Assembly (NCBI GenBank): GCA_048360435.1
Contig: DBGCOP010000002.1
Coordinates: forward strand, 1-64,000
DNA length: 64,000 nucleotides
Direction: 5' to 3'
Source: Limenecus sp048360435
Lineage (GTDB): Bacteria > Cyanobacteriota > Vampirovibrionia > Gastranaerophilales > Gastranaerophilaceae
The position numbers and the translations under genes were made by a program. Below are positions 16,622-26,252 of this stretch, piece by piece. The notes beneath the pieces were generated by a model. The model made no database searches. It was not told where the DNA came from and saw only the letters and a list, made by a program, of their open reading frames with translations. Every line of letters starts with the position of its first letter. Positions within the stretch are counted from its first letter, which is position 1.

Positions 16622-18706
16622 ATGGCAAGACAAGTCCCCTTAGAAAAGGTAAGAAACTTCGGGATTGCAGCCCACATCGATGCCGGTAAAACAACTACAA
16701 CAGAACGTATCTTGTTTTATACAGGTAAAACTCACAAATTAGGTGAGGTTCATGATGGTGCAGCAGTAACCGACTTTATGGATCAGGAAAGAGAACGTGG
16801 TATCACTATCCAGTCAGCAGCTGTTACTGCTATGTGGAATGGGCACCAGTTGAATATCATTGACACCCCCGGTCACGTTGACTTCACAATCGAAGTAGAA
16901 CGTTCATTGCGTGTATTAGACGGTGTTGTGTCTGTATTCTGTGCAGTAGGCGGTGTTCAATCTCAGTCTGAAACAGTATGGAGACAGGCTAACAGATACG
17001 AAGTTCCAAGAATGGTATTTGTAAACAAAATGGACAGAACAGGTGCAAACTTCTATCGTGTTCTTGATCAATTGAGAAACAGATTGAATGCTAATGCTCA
17101 TCCTATCCAATTGCCTATCGGTGCAGAAGATCAGTTCAAAGGTATCATCGACCTTATCGATATGAAAGCTCATATTTATACTAATGACCTTGGTACTGAT
17201 ATTAAAGTTGAAGATATTCCTGCTGACATGGTAGACAAAGCTAATGAATATCACGCAGCTTTAGTAGAAGCTATTTCTGAATTTGATGATGACTTGATGA
17301 TGAAATTCCTTGAAGGTGAAGAACCTACAATGGAAGAACTTAAAAGAGTCTTGAGAAAAGCTACATGTGAAAACAAAATTGTTCCTATGTGCTGTGGTAC
17401 AGCATTCAAAAACAAAGGTGTACAACTTCTGTTAGACAACGTTGTTAACTACCTTCCTTCACCTGTTGATGTTAAAGCTATCGAAGGTGAACTTGAAGAC
17501 GGAACAAAAGTTGAAAGACATTCATCAGAATCAGAACCGTTTGCAGCTCTTGCTTTCAAAGTTATGACAGACCCTTATGTAGGTCGTTTGACATTCTTGC
17601 GTGTATATTCAGGTAAATTGACAGCAGGTTCTTATGTTCTTAATGCTACTAACGGCAAAAAAGAACGTATCTCAAGACTTGTTCAAATGTATGCCGACCA
17701 AAGAAACGAAATTCAAGAAGTTTATGCCGGTGACATCTGCGCAGCTGTTGGCTTGAAAGATACAACAACAGGTGACACACTTTGTGATGAAAAAGCACCT
17801 ATCATCCTTGAAAGAATGACATTCCCCGAACCTGTAATCTCGGTAGCTATTGAACCTAAAACAAAAGCTGACCAGGATAAAATGGGTATTGCCCTTCAAA
17901 AACTTGCTGAAGAAGATCCATCATTTAGGGTTAAATCTGACACAGAAACAGGTCAAACAATCATCTCAGGTATGGGTGAACTTCACTTAGACATCATTGT
18001 TGACAGACTTTTAAGAGAATTCAAAGTTGATGCAAACGTAGGTAAACCACAGGTTGCTTACCGTGAAACTATCAGAGGCAATGCTGATCAAGACTCTAAA
18101 TTCATCCGTCAATCAGGCGGTAAAGGTCAATACGGTCACGTTAAAATTCAAATCGAACCTGCTGAAGAAAACGCAGGATTCGTATTCGAAAACAAAATCG
18201 TCGGTGGTGCTGTTCCGAAAGAATACATCGAGCCAGCAAGAAAAGGTATGGAAGAAGCCCTCGAAGGCGGTATCTTAGCAGGATTCCCGATGATTGACGT
18301 TAAAGTTACACTCTACGATGGTTCTTACCACGAAGTTGACTCTTCAGAAATGGCATTCAAAATTGCAGGTTCAATGGCAATTAAAGAAGGTTGTAAAAAA
18401 GCTAAGCCTTGTATCCTTGAACCTATGATGAAAGTTGAAATCGAAGTTCCTGAAGAAAACACAGGTGATATCGTAGGTGACATTGCATCAAGAAGAGGAC
18501 GTATCGAAGGTATGGAAATTATCGAAGGTACAGGAATCCAAAAAATCAGAGCAATGGTTCCGCTCGCTGAAATGTTCGGTTATGCAACAGATATCCGTTC
18601 AAAAACTCAAGGCCGCGGTACATTCTCTATGGAATTTGCTAAATACGAACAAGTTCCTTCTAACGTTGAAAAAGAAATCATTGAGAAATCAGGTGCTACT
18701 GCCTAA
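16622..18706 (+). CDS. fusA: Elongation factor G
   Basis: Translocation GTPase of the ribosome. The G domain shows AHIDAGKTTTTER (P-loop), RGITIQSAA (switch I), DTPGHVDF (G3) and NKMD (G4). Domains II-V follow with the expected IIDRLLREFKVDANVGKPQVAYRET and FGYATDIRSKTQGRGTFSMEF. At 694 residues it is full-length. Its codon use is cleaner than that of neighbours, as for a highly expressed gene. It stands alone here: rpsL, rpsG and tuf are not adjacent, unlike the usual str operon. Confidence 0.97.
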   Translation: MARQVPLEKVRNFGIAAHIDAGKTTTTERILFYTGKTHKLGEVHDGAAVTDFMDQERERGITIQSAAVTAMWNGHQLNIIDTPGHVDFTIEVERSLRVLDGVVSVFCAVGGVQSQSETVWRQANRYEVPRMVFVNKMDRTGANFYRVLDQLRNRLNANAHPIQLPIGAEDQFKGIIDLIDMKAHIYTNDLGTDIKVEDIPADMVDKANEYHAALVEAISEFDDDLMMKFLEGEEPTMEELKRVLRKATCENKIVPMCCGTAFKNKGVQLLLDNVVNYLPSPVDVKAIEGELEDGTKVERHSSESEPFAALAFKVMTDPYVGRLTFLRVYSGKLTAGSYVLNATNGKKERISRLVQMYADQRNEIQEVYAGDICAAVGLKDTTTGDTLCDEKAPIILERMTFPEPVISVAIEPKTKADQDKMGIALQKLAEEDPSFRVKSDTETGQTIISGMGELHLDIIVDRLLREFKVDANVGKPQVAYRETIRGNADQDSKFIRQSGGKGQYGHVKIQIEPAEENAGFVFENKIVGGAVPKEYIEPARKGMEEALEGGILAGFPMIDVKVTLYDGSYHEVDSSEMAFKIAGSMAIKEGCKKAKPCILEPMMKVEIEVPEENTGDIVGDIASRRGRIEGMEIIEGTGIQKIRAMVPLAEMFGYATDIRSKTQGRGTFSMEFAKYEQVPSNVEKEIIEKSGATA

Positions 18707-18721
18707 ACTCAAACTCAAAAG

Positions 18722-18749
18722 GACCCTGAAAAATCAGGGTCTTTTTTTA
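18722..18749 (+). terminator. fusA terminator
   Basis: GACCCTGA (18722-18729) pairs with TCAGGGTC (18734-18741) around AAAA, followed by a T7 run. Strong and close to the fusA stop. Confidence 0.85.
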
Positions 18750-18766
18750 TACAAATTTATATAGTT

Positions 18767-19906
18767 ATGACAAAAATAAAACCTTTTTTTATAAACAGCA
18801 ATATATGGCTAAAAGAATTTGAATATCACAGTGTCGAAGATATTCTTACTCCTATTGCCGGCAATACAGGCAATTCTTATATTACCTATGCAATAATAAA
18901 AACACTCACCGGCGGACTAATCGACATTAATCATATTCAAAACATTTATACTTATGATTTTTCAAATCAGGATAAAGACATTGATATAATTAACAATGAA
19001 TGTACTCATGTTTTTCTTATTTTACAAGATCAAATTAGAATTTCTGAATCTTACGGTCAAAAACTTCCGTATGAAAAAATAATTAATTTTATAAAAAAGC
19101 TAAATAAAAATGTTATTATTGCAGGCTTGGGTTCCAATTGCTTTACAGGTTTTGACAAAGAATTTTACAAAAAAATAAATCCAGAACTGATAGTTTTCCT
19201 GCAAAAACTTTCTAATCACTGTGAAATGATAGGCATAAGAGGAGAATTTACACAAGAAGTTCTCTCAAAGCTCGGTGTTCATAACACAAGAGTAATCGGC
19301 TGTCCGTCATTCTTTGAGAACGGCAAAAACAGGATAATCGAGAAAAAACCCTTCTCAAATGAATTTAATTTCTTACAAACCAGCAAAAATCTAACCAGAA
19401 ATTTCAACAGTTTTTATACTGTACTGCAAGACTTTCAAGAAAAAGACATCATCGCAAAACTGGCTCTTGAAGATTATACAGCTCCACTATTTTTCAAAGA
19501 CGAAGCAAAAATAAAAGAGGACAAATTCACTATATTTATTGATATTGAAAGCTGGAAAAATTTCGCATCGCAATTCGATTTTGCATTCGGATACAGACTT
19601 CATGGTGCAATTTTAGCATTAAATGCAGGAGTTCCGGCACTATGCTGCAATCATGATTCCAGGGCAACAGAAATGTGCTCTTTCTTAAAAATTCCGCAAT
19701 TCACTCAGTTAGACGACAGAACAAACCTCGAACAATATTACGAGATGACCGATATGAATACTTTAAACAAGGAATATCCAAAACTTTATGAAAACTACAA
19801 AGATTTCTTAAAAATTAACGGGCTAAAAACGTTTGAGGAAAACCCCGAAAAATATGATTATATAGAACAACCTAAGTTGAGTTTATTTTCTCACAAATAT
19901 CTCTAA
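18767..19906 (+). CDS. Polysaccharide pyruvyl transferase family protein
   Basis: A 379-residue protein of the CsaB/PS_pyruv_trans type, which adds ketal-linked pyruvate to surface sugars. Typical blocks are AGLGSNCFTGF, MIGIRGEFTQEVLSKLGV, VIGCPSFF and, near the C-terminus, FGYRLHGAILALNAGVPALCCNHDSRATEM, where the RxHG motif is diagnostic of the family. No membrane segment. No glycan gene is next to it, so its acceptor is unknown. The start has no clear ribosome site and lies just after the fusA terminator. Confidence 0.8.
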   Translation: MTKIKPFFINSNIWLKEFEYHSVEDILTPIAGNTGNSYITYAIIKTLTGGLIDINHIQNIYTYDFSNQDKDIDIINNECTHVFLILQDQIRISESYGQKLPYEKIINFIKKLNKNVIIAGLGSNCFTGFDKEFYKKINPELIVFLQKLSNHCEMIGIRGEFTQEVLSKLGVHNTRVIGCPSFFENGKNRIIEKKPFSNEFNFLQTSKNLTRNFNSFYTVLQDFQEKDIIAKLALEDYTAPLFFKDEAKIKEDKFTIFIDIESWKNFASQFDFAFGYRLHGAILALNAGVPALCCNHDSRATEMCSFLKIPQFTQLDDRTNLEQYYEMTDMNTLNKEYPKLYENYKDFLKINGLKTFEENPEKYDYIEQPKLSLFSHKYL

Positions 19907-19914
19907 TCAAAAAA

Positions 19915-21111
19915 CTAAACTTTAGATTTATGTTTCTCTTTAAGCATACCTCTACTATCTAAAGCATCGAGAATTCTAAAGTTCAAAAGATTTCTATAAT
20001 CATACATTGCAGGAGAGAATGAAGACATAGACTTTTGTCCGGAATCTTTAAGTTCCTTGAGTTTCGATTTTACTTTTTTCATATCCGTAACCAATCCTGT
20101 TTTGAATTGATCAGGTTTATATAATGTCCAAGCATCATGCGGATAATATGTAGAACGGCATTCGTTTGTATTCTGATTTATCAACATTTCATTAAACATT
20201 AAATAATCCATATTATAAAATTCTTGTTTTATATTTTTACTATATGGCTGTAATTTAGACGGGAGTAAAGCTTTTGGAACAGAAATACTCTCTGCATAAG
20301 GATTAAGTTCTTCCATATAATCAATAGAACCTATACCAACAATCTGAATAGATTTTGAAAATTTTTCTAAAATACCCAAATCATCTGCATAATTAGACAT
20401 AATTTCTAAAAATGAACAAATTCCCTTTCCTGAACAAATATAGTCAGTGATAACGGTTTTTTTGCCTGTTTTTTCAAATTCATTAACTATTGTCTGCGGA
20501 TCGGCTTTTTTTCTTTTCAAGTATTTTCTGTATGCTGCCTCTTCTTTTTCCGTTGGTGCCATTGAATCAATTCTATGAGCACCCTCTATTGAATCAGGTC
20601 TATACCAATTCTTTGAAAATGCAACAAAATTATAATCATCAATGCCATCTTTCATCCATAATGCAGCATTCAAAAACCACTTAGGACTTCTGCCCAAACA
20701 AACAATCGGTTGATCTTTGTATTTTGCATATATTTTTGATGTTTTCAAAAATTCGTCCATTGTGCGTTCTGAGCTTAACGGCATATATTGAAATTTCTTA
20801 TCAACTAACTCATCTTTATTAACAGAAACATCATGGAAAAAGTTATCATATCTTTTACGGAATCTTCTTTTTGTATGGTCTTTCATTGCTCTGTATTCTT
20901 CATAATCTATATGAGGTACAGTTCTGTTAGGATCAAAAAACTCTCCAAAAGAAACATTGGTATTATACTTGTAATTCAACGGCAATTTATGAAAAGGTGA
21001 CGAAAGAGTGTTAGTTTGTCCGCCTTGAACTTTATTTGTATTCTGAGAAGATTGAGCATGGTTAAAATTAACCGATGGCGCATTAAACAAATGAATTTTA
21101 GATATCTGCAT
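19915..21111 (-). CDS. Lineage protein with PRTase-like motif
   Basis: A 398-residue orphan. The N-terminus is Asn/Gln-rich and ends in NVSFGEFFDP (52-61), as in other orphans of the window. Residues 136-145 (IVCLGRSPKW) and 219-235 (TVITDYICSGKGICSFL) look like the paired motifs of a phosphoribosyltransferase-type fold: a loop after strand 1, then the acidic strand followed by a Gly-containing diphosphate loop (here SGKG). The C-terminal 120 residues have no match I know. Function unknown; the PRTase reading is inference from two motifs. Confidence 0.5.
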   Translation of the reverse strand: MQISKIHLFNAPSVNFNHAQSSQNTNKVQGGQTNTLSSPFHKLPLNYKYNTNVSFGEFFDPNRTVPHIDYEEYRAMKDHTKRRFRKRYDNFFHDVSVNKDELVDKKFQYMPLSSERTMDEFLKTSKIYAKYKDQPIVCLGRSPKWFLNAALWMKDGIDDYNFVAFSKNWYRPDSIEGAHRIDSMAPTEKEEAAYRKYLKRKKADPQTIVNEFEKTGKKTVITDYICSGKGICSFLEIMSNYADDLGILEKFSKSIQIVGIGSIDYMEELNPYAESISVPKALLPSKLQPYSKNIKQEFYNMDYLMFNEMLINQNTNECRSTYYPHDAWTLYKPDQFKTGLVTDMKKVKSKLKELKDSGQKSMSSFSPAMYDYRNLLNFRILDALDSRGMLKEKHKSKV

Positions 21112-21222
21112 TTTTCATTCCTGGACTAGTAATATATAGGGAAGAACAAGTCAAAAGTTTTTTTTTTGCCATAATGTAAAAAAAATTTACATACACCTAT
21201 CTAACAAAAAAGACACAAAAAT

Positions 21223-21294
21223 TGGGTGAGGTGGGATTCGAACCCACGACCAATTGATTAAGAGTCAACTGCGCTACCACTGCGCCACTCACCC
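21223..21294 (-). tRNA. tRNA-Lys (CTT)
   Basis: Minus-strand cloverleaf: acceptor GGGTGAG/CTCACCC, D arm GCGC-loop-GCGC, anticodon stem GTTGA/TCAAT with loop CTCTTAA (anticodon CTT, Lys AAG), T arm GTGGG TTCGAAT CCCAC, discriminator A. CCA is not encoded. It lies 24 nt downstream of the last gene of the sulfatase operon, on the same strand. Confidence 0.93.
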
Positions 21295-21318
21295 AAATAT
21301 CAAGCTTATAGCCCAATA

Positions 21319-22731
21319 TTACGCTGATGGAGCATCAAAGTCAACCTCTCTAAGTTTGAAATAATTATCTATTTTATAAATTTTGTCTTCACAAAGCTCA
21401 TAGCCTGTATTGAAATATTTGTTGAATATACATCTGTATAAATTCACAAGAGTAGAATTAGTGCTGATGAAATCATCTTTATCTCCTTCAGGCAAATACA
21501 TTGCCATTAGTATATGTGTATCTAAAGGCCCATGGTCACTATGAAGTATTATCAATGAATTTTTCTTTTTATTTTTCAAAATACTATCAATTAGTTTTAT
21601 TACCTGCTTATCAACATATTTTGTATAAGACAAAAAATGCTGCAAATTTCGCTGCTGCTTTTTGGGTATTAATATTCCATTTTCATCACACAAATAGGAC
21701 CAGTGAGGAGCGAGAATATGCATATAGCTGAAACTCGGATTCTCGTCTCGATTGATTCCTGAAGCTTGAAAGTTTTTTATCTGATGATGAAGAGTATCAT
21801 CTAAATTTTGTGATTTTTTATAAAAAATACCGGCTAAAGATGAAAAACATAAGACTCTCAACAAAGAATTAACCCTGCCTGATATATGCATATTAACATT
21901 ATGTTTGAAAAGCATTGAATAGAAATAAGCATCAATAAAAATATTAAATTTGTAGCCCAAACTTTTAAATATCGAAAAAACTCGATTATTCGCATAATAA
22001 GGATATGTCATATCAGGAAGATATCTGCCATTTTCAGGTTTAACAAGATTTGCAATATACTCCATATTAAGCATAGAAGGCAGTGAAATGCTTGTGGTAT
22101 TATAATTACTTTGAAAATTTTCATACACACAAAAACCGCGCTTTAAAAGGGCATTTTTAAAATTTTCATCAGAATATTTTTTATGAAAGAAACCTGCATG
22201 AGAATCCAAAATTATATGATAAATATCAGGTAATGTTTTTATTTTTTCTTTATCAAATCTGCTTTTTTCAAGCTCAACTTTTACATTAGTATATGAAAGT
22301 TTTTGCAAAATATCTGCCAGAAGAAAAACATTTAAAAATAAAGAAATATAAAACAAAACTTTTGAAATTCCAGACAAATTAATATTTTTAAATAAAGCAA
22401 AAATCATGCCCACAATGAATAATGCGCCCATTATGTAAAAAGCAAAAAAGCCGTATTGATAACGTTTTAGTCCCCTTTTATATTCAGAGAATATTAAAAT
22501 AAAGACATAATTTCCATATAAAAAAATAAAAAACAAAATACTGAATATAAAGCAAGAAAGATTAATATTGTTTGTGAATGAATTCAATATACCCGTAAAA
22601 ATCAGTGTAATTAAAAGCACTGTGAAAAGAGTTTTCAAATAACCTTTTAACGAAAATTCACTTATGTTTTGCGCATAAATACAATGTACAGGCAAACAGC
22701 ATAACAATATAGGATATAAAATATAAATCAT
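21319..22731 (-). CDS. Membrane-anchored sulfatase/alkaline-phosphatase-like protein (copy 1)
   Basis: A 470-residue protein with about five N-terminal membrane segments (residues 1-160) and a C-terminal hydrolase domain. The latter has IILDSHAGF (first metal Asp), NYNTTSISLPSMLN, where a Thr or Ser sits at the nucleophile position of phosphoethanolamine- and LTA-synthase-type enzymes, HILAPH, and ILHSDHGP (DHG metal motif). The layout resembles EptA and LtaS, which transfer phospho-groups to envelope lipids. It overlaps its paralogue at 22728 by four bases. The substrate is unknown. Confidence 0.72.
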   Translation of the reverse strand: MIYILYPILLCCLPVHCIYAQNISEFSLKGYLKTLFTVLLITLIFTGILNSFTNNINLSCFIFSILFFIFLYGNYVFILIFSEYKRGLKRYQYGFFAFYIMGALFIVGMIFALFKNINLSGISKVLFYISLFLNVFLLADILQKLSYTNVKVELEKSRFDKEKIKTLPDIYHIILDSHAGFFHKKYSDENFKNALLKRGFCVYENFQSNYNTTSISLPSMLNMEYIANLVKPENGRYLPDMTYPYYANNRVFSIFKSLGYKFNIFIDAYFYSMLFKHNVNMHISGRVNSLLRVLCFSSLAGIFYKKSQNLDDTLHHQIKNFQASGINRDENPSFSYMHILAPHWSYLCDENGILIPKKQQRNLQHFLSYTKYVDKQVIKLIDSILKNKKKNSLIILHSDHGPLDTHILMAMYLPEGDKDDFISTNSTLVNLYRCIFNKYFNTGYELCEDKIYKIDNYFKLREVDFDAPSA

Positions 22732-24149
22732 TGTTCTACCTCTTTCAATGGTGCATTATTGCTGTCTGTTATAAAAAATCTCTCATCAAGAAGCTCATAA
22801 TTCGTTTTCAAATATTTGTTGAATAAAAATCTGAAAAGATTCACCAGAGAAAAAGATTCAAAATCAATTTTTGTTGTCCTATCTGGAAAATAAACACTCA
22901 ATAAAGTATCAAATGCATTTTCAGAAAAATGAAGCCCATGATCCCCATGGATTATTATCAAAGTATTTTTACTTTGTGTTGAGAAGATTAAATCAACAAA
23001 ATCGAGTATTTTTTTATTAACGAATCTCTGATAACCTTCATATTTCTCAAAATTTTCAAAGTCTTCGCTTTTATTTTTATCACCATTTTCATCACAAAAA
23101 TATGGAAAATGAGGCGCAAGGAAATGAACAAAACTGTATGTTTTCTCAGGTTGTTTAACAGTACAAATTTTTTCAAAGATTTTAAATGCTTTTGTCAAAA
23201 AATGTACATGCGAAACATATTTATTTCTCTTAAAAAAAATAGCAAATATTGAAGAAAAATAAAAAGGAATAAATATTGACTCAACATGCCTGTTTAATAA
23301 ACATACCTCTTCTTTTTGCAAAAAAGGAGCAACTGTCAAATTATTTACAACATTCGAAATAAAATTGATTTTATAACCGAGTTTTTTAAATGTATGAAAA
23401 ACTACATTGTCAGAATAAGTATACATCGTGTCTTTTGCTGTACAATTATTCAAATCTTTTTTCAAGACCTTTTGTATATAATCCAAATTCATAATCGAAG
23501 GCATTGAGACATGTGTTCTGTTATAGTTGCTTCTTGGTTTTTTAAAATTAACAAAACCCCTCTTTTCCAATTCATTTTTGAAAAACGAATCACAAAAATC
23601 TTTTGAACAAAACCCTGTATGAGTATCAAGAACAATATGGAATATACATGGCAAATTACTTTGGGATAATATATCACCGCCGGCTTCATTTTTTTCGTAC
23701 GTCTGTCGAAAAAGATGAAGCCTATTTTGTGTATCAGCAAAAATACAAATACACACAAACAAAGAAAGCCAGAACATAATTTTACTTAAAAATGTCAAAT
23801 CAATATTTCTCAAAAAATAAAATAAGCCACTCGTAAGCAAAACAGCAAAAACAAAATAAAAAAACAAAAACCTAAGCTTTGTACTTTTTAAACTGGCTTT
23901 ATATTGACTAAATATCCCGATAAAAATATAATTCGCATAAAATATCAGAAAAAACAAAACGGAAACTAATAAAGCTGCCAAAGCTATGTCCGCTGTGAAA
24001 AAATTCAAAATAAAAATTGCACAAATGCCTGAAACACTTAAAATACTCATATATACAAGAAGTGATTTCAACGAAATATCTACATAATTCTGGCTGTGTA
24101 TCAATCCCAAGGGTATGGCAAAAAGAAGTAAAGGATAAATATTATACAT
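22728..24149 (-). CDS. Membrane-anchored sulfatase/alkaline-phosphatase-like protein (copy 2)
   Basis: Tandem paralogue of the next gene downstream, 473 residues, with the same order: N-terminal membrane segments, then HIVLDTHTGF, NYNRTHVSMPSIMNLDYI (candidate nucleophile Thr), HFLAPHFPYFCDENGD and IIHGDHGLHF. The two copies share motif spacing but have drifted throughout, so the duplication is old. They may act on different sites of the same glycan or lipid. It begins 17 nt after the Rossmann gene and overlaps copy 1, so it is part of one operon. Confidence 0.72.
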   Translation of the reverse strand: MYNIYPLLLFAIPLGLIHSQNYVDISLKSLLVYMSILSVSGICAIFILNFFTADIALAALLVSVLFFLIFYANYIFIGIFSQYKASLKSTKLRFLFFYFVFAVLLTSGLFYFLRNIDLTFLSKIMFWLSLFVCICIFADTQNRLHLFRQTYEKNEAGGDILSQSNLPCIFHIVLDTHTGFCSKDFCDSFFKNELEKRGFVNFKKPRSNYNRTHVSMPSIMNLDYIQKVLKKDLNNCTAKDTMYTYSDNVVFHTFKKLGYKINFISNVVNNLTVAPFLQKEEVCLLNRHVESIFIPFYFSSIFAIFFKRNKYVSHVHFLTKAFKIFEKICTVKQPEKTYSFVHFLAPHFPYFCDENGDKNKSEDFENFEKYEGYQRFVNKKILDFVDLIFSTQSKNTLIIIHGDHGLHFSENAFDTLLSVYFPDRTTKIDFESFSLVNLFRFLFNKYLKTNYELLDERFFITDSNNAPLKEVEQ

Positions 24150-24166
24150 CTGCTAAATTCCCTAAA

Positions 24167-24580
24167 CTAAAATATATTCCAGGCATCTTGAATTTTTTCA
24201 CCCCATGATTTTTCATATAATGGTTTATATTTAAATTTGTGACCGGTTTTCCCAAATAACTCTTCACAAAAATACTTTTCCACATAAAAATCTACATAAG
24301 CTGAAATTAAAACTATATCAGGCTTCAACTCATATATATTTAAAGGAGAAATCACATTATATCCCAATCCTTCATCAAAAACAGGCTCTGTCGAATTGAT
24401 AAACTTCTTATCAGAAACCGCAAGAATGTTGAAACCGGACAAATCATAATTCTCTTTAACAAAAGAAAAGAACTGTCCTGCACCATAAAAAACAACTTTT
24501 TTGTTTTTATATTTTTTGACAAGTTTCTCAAGTCTTTTTTGAAAATTCGATTTTTTTAAAATTTCAGAAAAATCATGCAT
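24167..24580 (-). CDS. Small Rossmann-fold protein
   Basis: A 137-residue protein: KKVVFYGAGQFFSFVKENYDLSGFNILAVSDKKF is a nucleotide-binding-type strand-loop-helix with GAGQ, and later DIVLISAYVDFY. Such short Rossmann domains occur in nucleotide-sugar enzymes and as C-terminal halves of sugar C-methyltransferases. It overlaps the preceding methyltransferase gene by eight bases, which suggests they work together. A catalytic role is not evident. Confidence 0.6.
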   Translation of the reverse strand: MHDFSEILKKSNFQKRLEKLVKKYKNKKVVFYGAGQFFSFVKENYDLSGFNILAVSDKKFINSTEPVFDEGLGYNVISPLNIYELKPDIVLISAYVDFYVEKYFCEELFGKTGHKFKYKPLYEKSWGEKIQDAWNIF

Positions 24581-25946
24581 GGGATTTTCTCCTCATTAAA
24601 TATAAAACTCTTGTTGAATCAGGAATTTCACGTTTCTCTATAATGTCATAATATTTTCCGTAAATTTGTTCAAAAGAATTAATGTCATAATCATCAAAAA
24701 TATCTTCTCTTGTGCTTAACAGAATCTGAACCTTTGAATCCTCTTTTGGTACAAATTCTATAATCAAATATTCTGAAAGTTCACAGAAAAAACGTGCAGT
24801 ATTTTCAAACGGAAGATTATTTGAAATAGACAAATGATGAATCAAAGCAAGAGCCATGACCATGTTACATTTAAACCTTGAAAGAAATGAAGCCCTTTCT
24901 CTATTTGAAAAACCTATGGCAGGACTTGGATTTGTTAAATCCTGAAGAAGAGGCAAAATGAACAGCTCTTTTTGTTCCTTCATTCGCAAATAGTTTTCTT
25001 CAACAGCAATATCATCTATGTCAAAAGCAAGTGTTTCAATATTCCTGTCAGAAGCAATTCTTGAGAAATCACCTCTGTTGGAGCCTAAGTCGCAAAGCGA
25101 GTTAGGCTCCACTTTATTAATAAAGTGCGAAATTATAGATTTTTTCTCCAAAAAAGATTTTTCTGTATAATTTGTATTTTTATAATATTCACCCCATTCT
25201 GTTTCTATCTTTGGAAACTTCAAACCCAAAACAGTATCTTTCAAATTTTCCAATATAGCCAAAAGCGAATTTTTACTGATATTCGAAGGTTTTTTAAAAG
25301 CTGCGGAATCTTTTTCATGATGTTTTTGACAATTTGCATGCATATAAATATGAGTTAAAAGTCCAAAATTCAACTTTGCTCTCACAGGCAAAAGTTTAGC
25401 TGCAATATCAAGAGAAATTCCGTCAATGTAATTAATCAGCATCCTGTTCAATCTTATATCCGTATAAGACATCAACGCTAAAGGAGCCAAAAAATGTTTG
25501 CAAAACTGTCTGTATGCATCCCACGGAGTACCTTCTTTGTAACATTCAAAAGACAAAGTATCTATAAAAACGGGTCTTCCGTTAACAAACTGAATATTAT
25601 ATGCTGAAGCATCCTTGAGAATCATTCCATATTTCAAAGATTCTTTAACTATCTCTAAAGTCAACAAAGCAGCATCTTTCAATTGAGAAAAACACCACTC
25701 ATAAGGATACGTTATGTATTTTATCTGAAAAGGTTTGATGAATTTATAAAACTTCTCGTCCTTCCAAATATCCAGCACTGTTTCTTCATGTTCGATTAAC
25801 ATATTTTTACTGACAAGACTCTTATACAAACCGGAATTCATCAATGTGTCATAATCCCTTTTGGCACATTGATTAATCTGCCTGTAAACATTATCAGAAT
25901 AAGAAAAAACAAAGCCGGAAGGGTCTTTATAAGAAGTATTATTCAT
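24573..25946 (-). CDS. SAM-dependent methyltransferase, NoeA-like
   Basis: A 457-residue two-part protein. The N-terminal half (MILKDASAYNIQFVNGRPVFIDTLSFE, then WDAYRQFCKHFLAPLALM) looks like that of NoeA-related nodulation methyltransferases; the ..YNIQF...IDTLSFE block also resembles a kinase catalytic loop. The C-terminal half is a class I methyltransferase: LCDLGSNRGDFSRIA (motif I), LAFDIDDIAV (motif II), MVMALALIHHL. Its substrate is probably a glycan or small surface molecule, by neighbourhood. Overlaps both neighbours by eight bases. Confidence 0.65.
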   Translation of the reverse strand: MNNTSYKDPSGFVFSYSDNVYRQINQCAKRDYDTLMNSGLYKSLVSKNMLIEHEETVLDIWKDEKFYKFIKPFQIKYITYPYEWCFSQLKDAALLTLEIVKESLKYGMILKDASAYNIQFVNGRPVFIDTLSFECYKEGTPWDAYRQFCKHFLAPLALMSYTDIRLNRMLINYIDGISLDIAAKLLPVRAKLNFGLLTHIYMHANCQKHHEKDSAAFKKPSNISKNSLLAILENLKDTVLGLKFPKIETEWGEYYKNTNYTEKSFLEKKSIISHFINKVEPNSLCDLGSNRGDFSRIASDRNIETLAFDIDDIAVEENYLRMKEQKELFILPLLQDLTNPSPAIGFSNRERASFLSRFKCNMVMALALIHHLSISNNLPFENTARFFCELSEYLIIEFVPKEDSKVQILLSTREDIFDDYDINSFEQIYGKYYDIIEKREIPDSTRVLYLMRRKSHA

Positions 25947-26166
25947 CAGAAGAACTTTTCTCCGCAGAATTTTTTTTGGGGTTAAATATATTTAGTATTG
26001 AAAGAAAAATTTTCTTGAAAAAATATAAAATACTCAATATTCCACCTGCAACAGCTTGAAAAATATAACTTCCCGACCCCGGATTTATATAAGCCTTAGC
26101 TTCTTCATTATTGACAAAAATAATAAATATGAATGTTAATACCAAAACATCAAAAATTTTTTTCAT
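25939..26166 (-). CDS. Small membrane protein with AYINPGSGSY motif
   Basis: About 75 residues: an N-terminal signal-like hydrophobic segment, then AYINPGSGSYIFQAVAGGILSILYFFKK, matching the widespread but uncharacterised AYIDPGTGS-type small membrane proteins that often sit next to surface-glycan genes. Two membrane helices flank the motif and the tail is Ser/Lys-rich. An ATG at 26172 is too close to the AGGA motif, so the ATG at 26166 is preferred. First gene of the five-gene operon. Confidence 0.7.
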   Translation of the reverse strand: MKKIFDVLVLTFIFIIFVNNEEAKAYINPGSGSYIFQAVAGGILSILYFFKKIFLSILNIFNPKKNSAEKSSSDE

Positions 26167-26252
26167 TCTCATTTCCTATCCCCTCGTAAGTTCAAGAATA
26201 GCATAATAACCGGTATCCCACAAAAAGTACATAATTCTTAAACCACATAAGT

